64,000 bases of DNA from Hyphobacterium marinum. GTDB taxonomy: Bacteria; Pseudomonadota; Alphaproteobacteria; Caulobacterales; Maricaulaceae. Every line of letters starts with the position of its first letter. Positions within the stretch are counted from its first letter, which is position 1. Positions 43,067 to 52,871 of the stretch are shown here, piece after piece. The position numbers and the translations under genes are program-made. Below the pieces are notes generated by a model that did no database searches, had not been told where the DNA came from, and worked only from the letters and a program-made list of their open reading frames with translations. The stretch lies in contig NZ_JAZDRO010000006.1 in the NCBI RefSeq assembly GCF_036330325.1, positions 44,924 to 108,923 on the forward strand. Direction: 5' to 3'.

Positions 43067-45346
43067 CTAGTTCGTCTTCAACCCCGCCGCCGACGGATCG
43101 AAGGCGGCAAGCCCGGCGAGGTTGACGATGTCGGAGACCGACGCGCCGAGCCTTGTGATCTGAACCGGCTTTTCCAGCCCGACGATGATCGGGCCGATCA
43201 CGGTCGCCGCACCGGCGGCTTTCAGGAGCCGTGTCGCGATGGAGGCGGAATGCACTGCCGGCATGACAAGGACATTGGCTGGCTCGGTCAGGCGCGAGAA
43301 CGGATAAAGTTCCTTGTGTTCGGGGTTGAGCGCTACGTCAGCGGCCATCTCGCCTTCGTATTCGAAGTCCACGCCGCGCGCGTCGAGCACACGGACAGCC
43401 CCGGCCATCTTCTCGGTCCGCTCGCCCGGCGGGTTGCCGAACGAGGAATAAGAGAGGAAGGCCACACGCGGCGTCAGTCCGAAGCGGCGCGCGGTCGCGG
43501 CCATTTCCTCGGCGATGTCAGCCAGCTCGTCCGGTGTCGGGAACTCGGTCTCGACCACGTCGCCGATCAGCAGCGTCCGCCCGCGCGAGATCGCGGCATT
43601 GATCCCGACGATACGCCCGCCCTCGATCGGGTCGAGTACGAGGCGAACATCATTCATCACCGTGTTGGTGTGGCGCGTGACACCCGAGACCATGCCGTCG
43701 GCGTGGCCCATCTTGACCATCAGGGCGGAGAAGACATTCCGGTTGGTGTTGACCAGCCGCTGCACATCGCGCTTCAGGAAACCCCGGCGCTGGAGCCGCT
43801 CGTAGAGGAATTTCGCATAGTCGTAATTGTGGTCTGACAGGCGCGCATTGCAAATCTCCAGCGCGTCCTCGGGGATGCCGAGTTCGCGCATGTTCTGATG
43901 GGCGATCTGCTCGCGGGCGACGAGGATGGGCTTGCCCAATCCCTGGTTCTGGAAGGCATGGGCCGCGCGGATCACAGACGGTGCTTCGCCTTCGGCAAAG
44001 ACGATGGTCTTCTGGTCGGCCCGGATCGCGGCGGTTACGCGCTGTTGCAGGGCCGCTGTCGGATCGACCCGGCGCGCCAGTGAATGGCGGTAGCTCTCGT
44101 CGTCCTTGGCCTCGATGCGGGCGACACCGCTTTCCACCGCCGCACGCGCCACGAAGGGCGGGACATGGCCAATGAGACGCGGATCGAAGGGCGTCGGGAT
44201 GATGTAGTCCTTGCCGTACTGCATCCGCCCGGACTTGTAGGCCGCGGCGACCTCGTCGGGCACGTCGAGACGGGCGAGATCAGCGAGCGCCTTGGCCGCG
44301 GCGATCTTCATCTCCTCGTTTATCGTTCGCGCGCGCACGTCCAATGCGCCTCGGAAGATGTAGGGGAAGCCGAGGACGTTATTGACCTGGTTGGGATAGT
44401 CCGAGCGCCCCGTCGCGATGATCGCGTCCTTGCGGACTTCCAGAACCGCTTCGGGCCGGATTTCCGGCTCGGGATTGGCCATCGCGAAGATGATCGGTTC
44501 GGCATTCATCGAGCGGACCATTTCGCCGGTCACGATGCCGCCCGCCGACAGACCGATGAAACAGTCCGCGCCCTTCATCGCCTGCTCCAGCGTGCGCAGA
44601 TCGGTCTTCTTCGCGTAGGTCGCGAGGCGCGGATAGAGATCATTGCGCCGATCATGGACGACACCGTCCTTGTCGACGACGAGCACCTTGTCCGGATCAA
44701 CGCCCATGGATTGGATGAGGTCGAGCACCGACAGGCCCGCCGCCCCGGCCCCGCACAGGACAACATTTAGCTCAGACATCTTGCGACCGGTCAGATCGCA
44801 GGCGTTGAGCAGACCGGCGGCCGCGATGATCGCGGTGCCGTGCTGGTCGTCATGGAAGACGGGAATGGGCAGAAGCTCGCGCAGGCGCTGCTCGATCTCG
44901 AAACAGTGCGGGCTGGCGATGTCTTCCAGGTTGATGCCGCCGAAACTGTCGCCAAACCCGGCGACGCAGTCCACGAACTTGTCCGGGTCGGTGTAGTCAA
45001 CCTCGATGTCGAAAGCATCGATATCGGCAAAGCGCTTGAAGAGAACGGCCTTGCCTTCCATCACCGGCTTGGACGCACGGGGCCCGAGATTGCCCAGGCC
45101 CAGAATGGCCGTGCCGTTCGAGACGACGGCGACCATGTTGCTCTTGGAGGTGTAGTCGTAGACCGCTTCCGGGTCCTCGGCGATCGCCTTCACCGGCGCG
45201 GCAACACCGGGCGAATAGGCCAGCGACAGATCGCGCTGGGTCGCCATCGGCTTTGTCGGCGCGAGCGCAATTTTCCCAGGCACGGGTTCGGCATGAAATT
45301 CCAGCGCGTCGCGTTCAATCGGCGTCAGCGGTTTCTTCTCGGTCAT
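43067..45346 (-). CDS. maeB: NADP-dependent malic enzyme (MaeB type, with phosphotransacetylase-like domain)
   Basis: Decarboxylates malate to pyruvate with NADP+. The 759-aa protein has an N-terminal malic-enzyme part (about 1-430, with LAYSPGVAAPVKAI, FGGINLEDIASPHCFEIE and HDDQHGTAI) and a C-terminal phosphotransacetylase-like domain (about 440-759), the usual layout of proteobacterial MaeB. The PTA part is regulatory and normally lacks transacetylase activity. Single-gene unit. Confidence 0.97.
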   Translation of the reverse strand: MTEKKPLTPIERDALEFHAEPVPGKIALAPTKPMATQRDLSLAYSPGVAAPVKAIAEDPEAVYDYTSKSNMVAVVSNGTAILGLGNLGPRASKPVMEGKAVLFKRFADIDAFDIEVDYTDPDKFVDCVAGFGDSFGGINLEDIASPHCFEIEQRLRELLPIPVFHDDQHGTAIIAAAGLLNACDLTGRKMSELNVVLCGAGAAGLSVLDLIQSMGVDPDKVLVVDKDGVVHDRRNDLYPRLATYAKKTDLRTLEQAMKGADCFIGLSAGGIVTGEMVRSMNAEPIIFAMANPEPEIRPEAVLEVRKDAIIATGRSDYPNQVNNVLGFPYIFRGALDVRARTINEEMKIAAAKALADLARLDVPDEVAAAYKSGRMQYGKDYIIPTPFDPRLIGHVPPFVARAAVESGVARIEAKDDESYRHSLARRVDPTAALQQRVTAAIRADQKTIVFAEGEAPSVIRAAHAFQNQGLGKPILVAREQIAHQNMRELGIPEDALEICNARLSDHNYDYAKFLYERLQRRGFLKRDVQRLVNTNRNVFSALMVKMGHADGMVSGVTRHTNTVMNDVRLVLDPIEGGRIVGINAAISRGRTLLIGDVVETEFPTPDELADIAEEMAATARRFGLTPRVAFLSYSSFGNPPGERTEKMAGAVRVLDARGVDFEYEGEMAADVALNPEHKELYPFSRLTEPANVLVMPAVHSASIATRLLKAAGAATVIGPIIVGLEKPVQITRLGASVSDIVNLAGLAAFDPSAAGLKTN

Positions 45347-45425
45347 GGCGCGGCCCGCCCTCTTGGTCCCAAGCGTCTCGATCCTGATCCTTACCCCGGT
45401 AGCGGGATTCGCGCCCGCCCGAATG

Positions 45426-46940
45426 TCATTTCAACGCGGACCGGGCGGCATCCGTCCGCCGCCGCCTGCGTAGCGCCGCGAAGCTGTTGGGTAAGGCCGC
45501 GATGACATCGCCCGCGATCAGCCCCTCCCCGGCGCGCAAACCGGCATCGCCATGCAGCCAGACCGCCGCGCTGGCTGCATCGAACGCATCGGTACCCTGG
45601 GCGAGGAAAGCGCCGGTTATCCCGGCCAGCACATCGCCTGTCCCAGCCGTCGCCAGCGCCGGGGTTGCGTGGGTGTTGACCCGGACGCGACCGTCCGGTG
45701 CGGCAATGACCGTGTCCGGGCCTTTAAAGACAACCACACAGCCTGCCCGCTCCGCCGCGGTGCGGGCGGCTTCGATCTTGTTGATTGGGGCTTCAGCCAG
45801 ATCGGGGAAAAGGCGTGCGAACTCACCCGCATGAGGTGTCAGGACATCGCCGGGACGCAGGTGCGAAAACAGATGGTCCGTCTCGCCCTCGAAGCTCGTC
45901 AGCGCATCGGCATCAAGGACCAGCGCTGGTGAACGGGACAAAGCGGCGATGACGAGCTCTCGTGTCCCCTCACCCACGCCTGCCCCCGGCCCGAGCACGG
46001 CGGCGGTCGCCCGCAGGCCATCCAGCCCGGCGAGGAACCCTTCCACGCCATCAAAGCCGCGCACCATGACCTCGCTCAGGGATTGGGCGTTGACCAGGAG
46101 CGCATTCTTCGGGCTCAGAACCGTGACCAGACCGGACCCGGCGCGAAGCCCTGCCTGCGCGGCGAGGCGCGCAGCTCCCGTCGCGGACGGGCCACCGGAA
46201 AGGACGGCCAGGCGGCCGCGCCCGTGCTTGTGGGTCTGCCTATCCGGGCGGGTAGGCAGGTCAGGCCAAAGGTCCGGCGTGTTATAATCGCCGACCGGCT
46301 CAATCTCAGCGCGCCAGCCATCCGGAATGCCGATGTCGACGCAAACAATCTCTCCGCACTGGCCGCGCCCCGGCTCGAGAAGGTGAGCGGGTTTGGGGCG
46401 ATGGAAGGTGACGGTCAGGTCCGCCCTGAATACAGCGCCGTCCGCCTGCGCCCGGTCGCCGTCGAGACCGCTGGGCACATCAACCGCGACACAAACCGCT
46501 CTGGCGCTATTGGTTGCAGTGCACAATTCAGCAGCCTGGCCTTCAAGCGGCCGGGCCAGGCCCGCACCAAAGAGGGCGTCGATCACCAGCCCTGCTTCAT
46601 CCGGCCGGGCATTCTCTAGCGGTTCGGCAGGATCACCCCAGTGCGCATAGGCCCTGGCCGCATCGCCGGTCAGTTTTGCGGCATCGCCCAGCAGGAAAAC
46701 GCGAACCGGCCAGCCCTTCTCCCGCAGCGCTGCAGCGGCAACAAATCCGTCGCCGCCATTATTGCCCGGGCCACACAACACCCGGACCGGCCGTTTCGAC
46801 CATCGCTGGGCGATGGATTGCGCGACGGCCTGACCGGCCGCCTGCATGAGCGTCCAGCCGTCAACGCCGTTCGCGATCGCAAACGCGTCGGCGCGCCTGA
46901 TGGCGTCCACGGAAAAAATTTCTGCGTTGACGGGCGCCAT
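45426..46940 (-). CDS. nnr: Bifunctional NAD(P)HX epimerase / ADP-dependent NAD(P)HX dehydratase
   Basis: Repairs hydrated NADH and NADPH. The 504-aa fusion has an N-terminal YjeF epimerase domain (about 1-210, with GPGNNGGDGFVAAAALREKG) and a C-terminal ribokinase-like dehydratase domain (about 220-500, with GPGAGVG, DADALTSF, TPHAGEF and the catalytic TAGTGDVLAGITGAFLAQG). It is divergent from glnB, about 98 nt away. The last 15 residues are Arg-rich. Confidence 0.95.
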   Translation of the reverse strand: MAPVNAEIFSVDAIRRADAFAIANGVDGWTLMQAAGQAVAQSIAQRWSKRPVRVLCGPGNNGGDGFVAAAALREKGWPVRVFLLGDAAKLTGDAARAYAHWGDPAEPLENARPDEAGLVIDALFGAGLARPLEGQAAELCTATNSARAVCVAVDVPSGLDGDRAQADGAVFRADLTVTFHRPKPAHLLEPGRGQCGEIVCVDIGIPDGWRAEIEPVGDYNTPDLWPDLPTRPDRQTHKHGRGRLAVLSGGPSATGAARLAAQAGLRAGSGLVTVLSPKNALLVNAQSLSEVMVRGFDGVEGFLAGLDGLRATAAVLGPGAGVGEGTRELVIAALSRSPALVLDADALTSFEGETDHLFSHLRPGDVLTPHAGEFARLFPDLAEAPINKIEAARTAAERAGCVVVFKGPDTVIAAPDGRVRVNTHATPALATAGTGDVLAGITGAFLAQGTDAFDAASAAVWLHGDAGLRAGEGLIAGDVIAALPNSFAALRRRRRTDAARSALK

Positions 46941-47038
46941 TTTGATTCGGAATCGTTTAATGCTGCACCTGCGTTCTCTTCATCCGGGCGGATTCTGTCG
47001 TCTCCCAACCCGGATCGTCAAACACGCACCGGGGTGGG

Positions 47039-47377
47039 ATGAAAAAAATCGAAGCCATTATCAAGCCTTTCAAGCTCGATGACGTGCGTGATGCGCTTCA
47101 GGATATCGGGGTTCAAGGCATGACCGTGATCGAAGCCAAGGGCTTCGGACGCCAGAAGGGACACTCGGAACTCTACAAGGGTGCCGAATATGTCATCGAC
47201 TTCCTGCCCAAGATCAAAATCGAACTGGTCGCCACCGACGCCCGTGTCGAGGCCATCGTCGAGGCGATCCAGACCGCCGCCTGCACCGGACGTATCGGTG
47301 ACGGCAAAATCTTCATTTCGCCGGTGGATGCCGCGGTCCGCATCCGCACTGGCGAGACCGACGACAACGCCTTGTGA
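47039..47377 (+). CDS. glnB: Nitrogen regulatory protein P-II
   Basis: Trimeric signal protein of 112 aa that senses 2-oxoglutarate, ATP/ADP and, through uridylylation, glutamine. The T-loop tyrosine is Tyr51 in KGAEYVIDFLPK, and the B-loop region GRIGDGKIF is intact. The N-terminus MKKIEAIIKPFKLDDV is the family signature. It is followed after 51 nt by glnA, the standard alphaproteobacterial pair. Confidence 0.98.
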   Translation: MKKIEAIIKPFKLDDVRDALQDIGVQGMTVIEAKGFGRQKGHSELYKGAEYVIDFLPKIKIELVATDARVEAIVEAIQTAACTGRIGDGKIFISPVDAAVRIRTGETDDNAL

Positions 47378-47428
47378 CCGCTGCCTACTCCCGCCACCAC
47401 CAACGCTCAAACAGGAGCCCTTCCTAAA

Positions 47429-48832
47429 ATGTCCGACAAGGTACTCAAGAAGATCAAAGACGAAGACGTCGAGTTCGTGGATCTGAGATTCACCGACACG
47501 CGCGGGAAAATGCAGCACGTCACCTTCGATGTCTCGATGGTCGATGACGACTTTTTCGAGGACGGGATCATGTTCGACGGCTCCTCGATCGATGGTTGGA
47601 AAGCCATCAACGAATCCGACATGACGCTGAAGCCGGACGCCAATTACGCGCCGATCGATCCCTTCTTCCAGAACAAGACGATGTTCCTGTTCTGTGACGT
47701 GCTCGATCCGATGACGGGCGAAAGCTACAACCGCGATCCGCGCACCACCGCGAAGAAGGCCGAGGCCTATCTGAAATCCAGCGGTATCGGCGACACGATC
47801 TATATCGGCCCGGAAGCTGAATTCTTCGTGTTCGACGACGTGCGCTGGTCCACCAGCCAGGACGATACCGGCTACGCGATCGACTCCGACGAAGGCCCCT
47901 ACAACTCCGCGACCATGATGGAAGGCGGAAACATGGGCCACCGTCCGGGACCGAAGGGCGGCTACTTCCCCGTGCCGCCGATCGATTCCGCCCAGGACAT
48001 GCGTTCCGAAATGCTGGCCGTGATGACCGAGCTCGGTCTCGAGCCGGAAAAGCACCACCACGAAGTCGCGCCGTCGCAGCACGAGCTGGGGATGAAATTC
48101 TCCACGCTGACGACGATGGCCGACCGGATGCAGGTCTACAAATACATCGTCCAGATGGTCGCCCACGCCTATGGCAAGACCGCGACCTTCATGCCCAAGC
48201 CGGTCTGGAACGACAACGGCACCGGTATGCACGTCCACCAGTCGATCTGGAAGGGCGGCGAACCGACCTTCGCTGGCAATGGTTATGCCGACCTGTCGGA
48301 AACCTGCCTCTATTACATCGGCGGTATCATCAAGCACGCCCGCGCGATCAACGCGTTCGCCAACCCGACCACGAACAGCTACAAGCGCCTCGTGCCGGGA
48401 TTTGAAGCGCCGGTCCTGCTGGCCTATTCGGCGCGCAACCGCTCGGCGTCGATCCGCATCCCGCACACGCCGTCGCCGAAGGGCAAGCGGATTGAATCCC
48501 GCTTCCCGGATCCGGCCGGCAACCCCTACCTGACCTTCTCGGCCCTGATGATGGCCGGTCTTGATGGCATCGAGAACCAAATCCACCCCGGCGACGCGAT
48601 GGACAAGGACCTCTATGACCTGCCGCCCGAAGAGCTGCGGGACATCCCGACCGTCTGCCGGACGCTTCGCGAAGCGCTGGAGTCACTCGACGCCGACCGC
48701 GCCTTCCTGAAGAAAGGCAATGTGTTCGACGACGACCAGATCGACGCCTTCATCGAGCTGAAGATGGCCGAAGTGCAACGCTACGAAATGCATCCGCACC
48801 CGGTCGAATTCGACATGTACTACAAGTGCTAG
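47429..48832 (+). CDS. glnA: Glutamine synthetase, type I
   Basis: Dodecameric GSI enzyme of 467 aa that makes glutamine from glutamate and ammonia. Family regions seen: FDGSSIDGWKAINESDM, the catalytic YIGPEAEFFVFDDV, the ATP region KPVWNDNGTGMHVHQSIWKGG and the adenylylation-site sequence DKDLYDLPPEE with its Tyr about 70 residues from the end. The adenylylation Tyr indicates covalent control by GlnE. Downstream of glnB, with which it is probably co-transcribed. Confidence 0.98.
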   Translation: MSDKVLKKIKDEDVEFVDLRFTDTRGKMQHVTFDVSMVDDDFFEDGIMFDGSSIDGWKAINESDMTLKPDANYAPIDPFFQNKTMFLFCDVLDPMTGESYNRDPRTTAKKAEAYLKSSGIGDTIYIGPEAEFFVFDDVRWSTSQDDTGYAIDSDEGPYNSATMMEGGNMGHRPGPKGGYFPVPPIDSAQDMRSEMLAVMTELGLEPEKHHHEVAPSQHELGMKFSTLTTMADRMQVYKYIVQMVAHAYGKTATFMPKPVWNDNGTGMHVHQSIWKGGEPTFAGNGYADLSETCLYYIGGIIKHARAINAFANPTTNSYKRLVPGFEAPVLLAYSARNRSASIRIPHTPSPKGKRIESRFPDPAGNPYLTFSALMMAGLDGIENQIHPGDAMDKDLYDLPPEELRDIPTVCRTLREALESLDADRAFLKKGNVFDDDQIDAFIELKMAEVQRYEMHPHPVEFDMYYKC

Positions 48833-48841
48833 CGGGCTTGA

Positions 48842-48867
48842 GGCAGCGGAACACCGGTTCCGCTGCC
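48842..48867 (+). terminator. Hairpin after glnA, possible terminator
   Basis: Perfect 11-bp stem GGCAGCGGAAC / GTTCCGCTGCC around ACCG, 10 nt after the glnA stop. There is no T-run (GCCTTG follows), so it may be a 3' stabilising structure or a Rho-linked site. Confidence 0.5.
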
Positions 48868-48967
48868 GCCTTGCCGCTGGAAACGGTCGACGTGGCGGAC
48901 CCACTCGGCTAAATAGCTGTCTCGGGTTTTTTCGACTCGAGCGGATTGTCAGTTTGTGAGTGTTGTC

Positions 48968-51900
48968 ATGCGGAAAAGTCTGTTGCTTTCCAGCGCGTTG
49001 AGCGCGGCCCTCCTGGGCGCGCCCCTGGCCTTTGGTGATACCGAAGTGACAGACGAACGTACGGACCCGATCCGGACGTCGACGCTGGGCGACAATGGCG
49101 ACAATCTGATCATCACCAATACCGGCCGGGTTACGCTGGCCGATACCGATCCCGGACCAGCCGTTATCGTCGACGGCAACCACACCGTTGACAACCGCGG
49201 CAACATCTCGGTGATCGGTGCCGATGGTGGTGTCGGTATCCAGGTTAATGACGGCGTGACAGGCGGCGTGACCAATTCCGGGCAGATCAACGTGTCGTCC
49301 ACGGATGGTCCGACCGACGAGGACGGCGATGGCGACCTGGATGGACCGACCGCGTTCGGTTCCAACCGCGTCGCGATCCTGATTGATCCGGGCACGTTTA
49401 CCGGCGACATCGTCAATACCGGATCGGGTGTGATCACTGTTATCGGCAACCAGTCAGCCGGCATTCGGGCCATGGGTCTTGTCGATGGCAACATAGAAAA
49501 TGCCGGGCAAATCGGGATAACGGGTGACTACTCCTATGGTATCGACATCCGCGGTGGCCTGACCGGCGACCTCACTCACAATGGCCGGATTACCGCCAAT
49601 GGTGTGGACAGTGTCGGCATCCGTGTCGGTTCGGCGATTGACGGCATGTTCTTCGTCGGCGGCACGGTCGACACCTCGGCCTACCGCGTGTCCTTCCGCC
49701 CGACGGTTATCGGCGCGCGTTTCATTGACGAGGACGATATCCGCCTGTCCGGCTCCGCAATCCAGATCGGTGCCAGCCTGGGTGGTGGATTCTATTCACA
49801 AGGGTTCTCCTCGGCGAACGGACAGACCATTACCCAGGGCGCAACCATCAACGCGCGGACAACGGCACCGGCCATCTGGATTTCACCGGAATTTGCGACC
49901 GGCACAGCCGGCAATATCGTGCTGGGTCTTGTGACGCTTCCGGCCGACCCGGACGACGAGGATTCGACCGAAGAGGCTTTCCAGTTCAGCTTTGTGAATC
50001 GCGGCACGGTGACCGGTTCGGGTTTTCTGGACGGGAATACGTCGACCGGCCTTCGTATCGAAGGGGCCATGGTCGACAATGTGTTCTACACAACGACGCT
50101 GGAGGGCGGCCTCTACAATCTCGGGACAATTGCCGCGGAATCCTTCTCGGCCAATGCCACCGCCGTCCTGCTCGGTAACGGTGCGATCATTCCGGTCATC
50201 CGCAACGACCTGCAGATCCGGGCAATCATGAACGGCACGAATGGCGATGCCCGTGCCATCGTGATTCTGGCCGGCGCGAACACCCCGATCCTGCGCAATA
50301 ACAGCGTCATCATTGCGACGGCGAATGGCCGTGGTGGTGCCTATGGCATTATCGATCAGTCCAACACGCTCGGGACGATCGAGAATACCGGCTTTATCAC
50401 TGCACTTCTGCGGGACGAGAACGGTGGAGCGCTCGACCCGACGACGGATGACGGGTCGGACTCGCCGGAGGAAATGATCGAGCGCACGGCCATTGATGTG
50501 CGCAATTCGACCATTGATGTGACCTATCGCCAGATGCTGGCTGACGGCGTTGAAGACGATTCCCAGACCGGTGTCCGTGGCGATATCCGCATGGGATCGG
50601 GCGACGACACGATTGATGCTTCAGCCGGCATTATTGACGGCGACCTCTATTTCGGGACCGGCGCAGATACGCTTCGGGTGTCCGGCACGGCCCAGATTTC
50701 CAGCGCCATCCACGATGCCGATGGCGACCTCTCCATCCAGGCCGATGGCGGGGACCTCGAAATCCTCAACACCGCAACCGCCACCATCCGCGAAGCGCGC
50801 TTCGGCGATGGATCACGCCTGATTTTCCAGGTCGACCAGGCACCCTCTGGCGCGCCGCTGCTCGATGTCACTGACACGGCGACATTCCAGGCCGGGTCTC
50901 GTGTCACCGCCTCCCTGTCCAACCTGATCGGCGACGGAGCATCCTATATCGTGCTCCGTGCCAGCACGCTTGTGATTGACGAGGCGCTGACCGAGCTTGA
51001 GAACACCGACGCGCCGTATCTGTATTCGTCGACACTGTCGCGGGATCCGAACGACACCAATACGCTGGTCCTGACGATGCGCCGCCGCACGGCGAGCGAG
51101 CTGGGCATGCACGACAATCAGGGGGCCGCCTACAACGCGGCCTTCCAGACCTGGGAAGACAATAGCGCGCTGGGCGCTGCCTTCGCGCGGCTGACAACGG
51201 CGGCGGACTTCTTCTCGGCCTATGACCAGCTTTTGCCGGAATATTCGGCCAGCGCGATCCAGTTCGCCATCGCCAGCAATGACAGCGCCATCGGTGCCCT
51301 GTCGAACCGCCTCGATGCGGCCCGGCGCAGCCCGGACCAGACCGGCGGTATCTGGGTCCAGGAATTCGGTTATTTCGCCGACCGCGCAGCCAATGCCTTC
51401 GGTCCGGGCTATCGCGGTCAGGGCGTCGGCGTTGCCGCCGGTATCGACCGCCCGGCCGGTCCCTTCTACAGCGTCGGCCTGAACCTCGTTGGCGCGGCCA
51501 GCGAAATCGCGGAATCCAACGGTGTCGACGAACCCATGACCGCCCTCACCGCCCAGTTCGGCGGCTATGGCGGCTTTGAGGCTGGCGGATTCACCGGTGA
51601 TTTCTACGCCGGTGCCGGTATTGATCGCTTTGAGTCCGAACGCCGGGTCCTGATCGGCACGTTCGACCAGACCGCAACAGCGGAATGGACGGGCTATCAC
51701 TATGCCGCCTCGGCCCGCTTCGGCCGCGATCTGGAGATGGGCCGCTGGTATGCGCGCCCGGCGATCTCGGTTGATTATCTGCGCCTGTTTGAAAGCTCCT
51801 ACGAGGAAACCGGCGGCGGGGTCGGCATTGACCTCCTGGTTGATGACCGCGAAACGCAGACCTTCTCGTCGACGGCCAGCTTCACGATCGGCGCGGTCTA

Positions 51901-52171
51901 TGGCGACTCCGATGCCTGGTGGTCGCCGCAATTCCGGATCGGTTACCGCAACGAGCTGGGCGGCGTGGATTCGGAAACCACGGCGCGTTTCGTGGGCTAC
52001 AACAATCCCTTCACCTTCCAGGCCGAGGACCTGCCCGGCTCGGGTGTGATTCTGGGCTTCGCGATGCAGGCCGGGTCGGACTACTCGACCTTCTCGTTCG
52101 ACTACGACGCCGACCTGCGTGAAGGATTTGTGCGCCACACGGCCCGCCTTGTGCTGCGCCTCGTCTTCTAG
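48968..52171 (+). CDS. Autotransporter (type Va) outer-membrane protein
   Basis: A 1067-aa protein with an N-terminal signal peptide (cut after the AFG/GAPLAFG region, about residue 22), an Asp/Gly/Thr-rich passenger (about 25-790) of imperfect beta-helix repeats such as GNIENAGQIGITGDYSYGID, and a C-terminal beta-barrel (about 800-1067) that ends in RLVLRLVF. One passenger stretch, GSGDDTIDASAGIIDGDLYF, resembles a calcium-binding RTX-type turn. The frame opens with a GTG (48956); the ATG at 48968 starts the signal peptide. No protease motif is visible in the passenger, so it is likely a surface or adhesive structure. Confidence 0.85.
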   Translation: MRKSLLLSSALSAALLGAPLAFGDTEVTDERTDPIRTSTLGDNGDNLIITNTGRVTLADTDPGPAVIVDGNHTVDNRGNISVIGADGGVGIQVNDGVTGGVTNSGQINVSSTDGPTDEDGDGDLDGPTAFGSNRVAILIDPGTFTGDIVNTGSGVITVIGNQSAGIRAMGLVDGNIENAGQIGITGDYSYGIDIRGGLTGDLTHNGRITANGVDSVGIRVGSAIDGMFFVGGTVDTSAYRVSFRPTVIGARFIDEDDIRLSGSAIQIGASLGGGFYSQGFSSANGQTITQGATINARTTAPAIWISPEFATGTAGNIVLGLVTLPADPDDEDSTEEAFQFSFVNRGTVTGSGFLDGNTSTGLRIEGAMVDNVFYTTTLEGGLYNLGTIAAESFSANATAVLLGNGAIIPVIRNDLQIRAIMNGTNGDARAIVILAGANTPILRNNSVIIATANGRGGAYGIIDQSNTLGTIENTGFITALLRDENGGALDPTTDDGSDSPEEMIERTAIDVRNSTIDVTYRQMLADGVEDDSQTGVRGDIRMGSGDDTIDASAGIIDGDLYFGTGADTLRVSGTAQISSAIHDADGDLSIQADGGDLEILNTATATIREARFGDGSRLIFQVDQAPSGAPLLDVTDTATFQAGSRVTASLSNLIGDGASYIVLRASTLVIDEALTELENTDAPYLYSSTLSRDPNDTNTLVLTMRRRTASELGMHDNQGAAYNAAFQTWEDNSALGAAFARLTTAADFFSAYDQLLPEYSASAIQFAIASNDSAIGALSNRLDAARRSPDQTGGIWVQEFGYFADRAANAFGPGYRGQGVGVAAGIDRPAGPFYSVGLNLVGAASEIAESNGVDEPMTALTAQFGGYGGFEAGGFTGDFYAGAGIDRFESERRVLIGTFDQTATAEWTGYHYAASARFGRDLEMGRWYARPAISVDYLRLFESSYEETGGGVGIDLLVDDRETQTFSSTASFTIGAVYGDSDAWWSPQFRIGYRNELGGVDSETTARFVGYNNPFTFQAEDLPGSGVILGFAMQAGSDYSTFSFDYDADLREGFVRHTARLVLRLVF

Positions 52172-52226
52172 GCCGGACTGACTGGAAACCGCTGGTTAAC
52201 CGTGTTCGCGGACATTTGTCCGCGAC

Positions 52227-52832
52227 ATGCGGCTGTTTCGAACCTCCATACTGGCCTTGAGCCTGTTTGCCGTCGGGTGCGGTCACGCCCCGCCCGAGCA
52301 GACCGCTGATGCCTGTTTAATCCTGGAGGACAACCGGTCCTGGTGGCGGGCCCTACAGCGCAGCGAGCGACGCTGGGGGATTTCGCCGGCGATCCAGCTT
52401 GCCATCCTGAAACGCGAGTCCAGTTTCAATGCCCATGCCCGGCCGGCCCGGCGTCGCCTGCTCGGCTTCATTCCCGGCAGCCGTCCGTCCTCGGCCTATG
52501 GCTATGCGCAGGCACTCGACGGAACCTGGGATGAGTTTCAGGAAGCCACCGGGCAACGCTTTGCGGACCGCGACAGCTTTGAAGACGCCGTCGATTTCGT
52601 CGGCTGGTACGGCCATCTCAGCGGACAACGCTCCGGGATTGCCCCGACCGATGCGCGCGCGCTCTATCTCGCCTACCACCAGGGCCATGGCGGCTATAAC
52701 CGCGGCACCTACCGGCAGCATGCCTGGCTGATGCGGGCCGCCGATACCGTTGCCCAGGACGCCGCGCGCTATCAGTCCCAGCTTGATCGCTGCGAAAGAC
52801 GGCTCAACCGGGGCCGTTTCTGGCTGCTATAG
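52227..52832 (+). CDS. Lytic transglycosylase (SLT) domain lipoprotein
   Basis: A 201-aa predicted lipoprotein with lipobox AVGC near residue 18. The SLT pattern is present: KRESSFN with the catalytic Glu near residue 70, AYGYAQALDGTWDEFQ as the glycine-rich motif and LYLAYHQGHGGYN as the C-terminal aromatic motif. It should cut peptidoglycan glycan strands non-hydrolytically in the periplasm. It follows the autotransporter by about 55 nt and precedes parE by 39 nt on the same strand. Confidence 0.88.
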   Translation: MRLFRTSILALSLFAVGCGHAPPEQTADACLILEDNRSWWRALQRSERRWGISPAIQLAILKRESSFNAHARPARRRLLGFIPGSRPSSAYGYAQALDGTWDEFQEATGQRFADRDSFEDAVDFVGWYGHLSGQRSGIAPTDARALYLAYHQGHGGYNRGTYRQHAWLMRAADTVAQDAARYQSQLDRCERRLNRGRFWLL

Positions 52833-52871
52833 GCTTTTCCCGAATCGTTTCATTCGGGCAGACTTCCCATC

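Noticed and set aside
47018..48586. A 522-codon minus-strand open frame antisense to glnB and glnA
   Set aside because: Both real genes are canonical; the antisense frame has no ribosome-binding site or domain.
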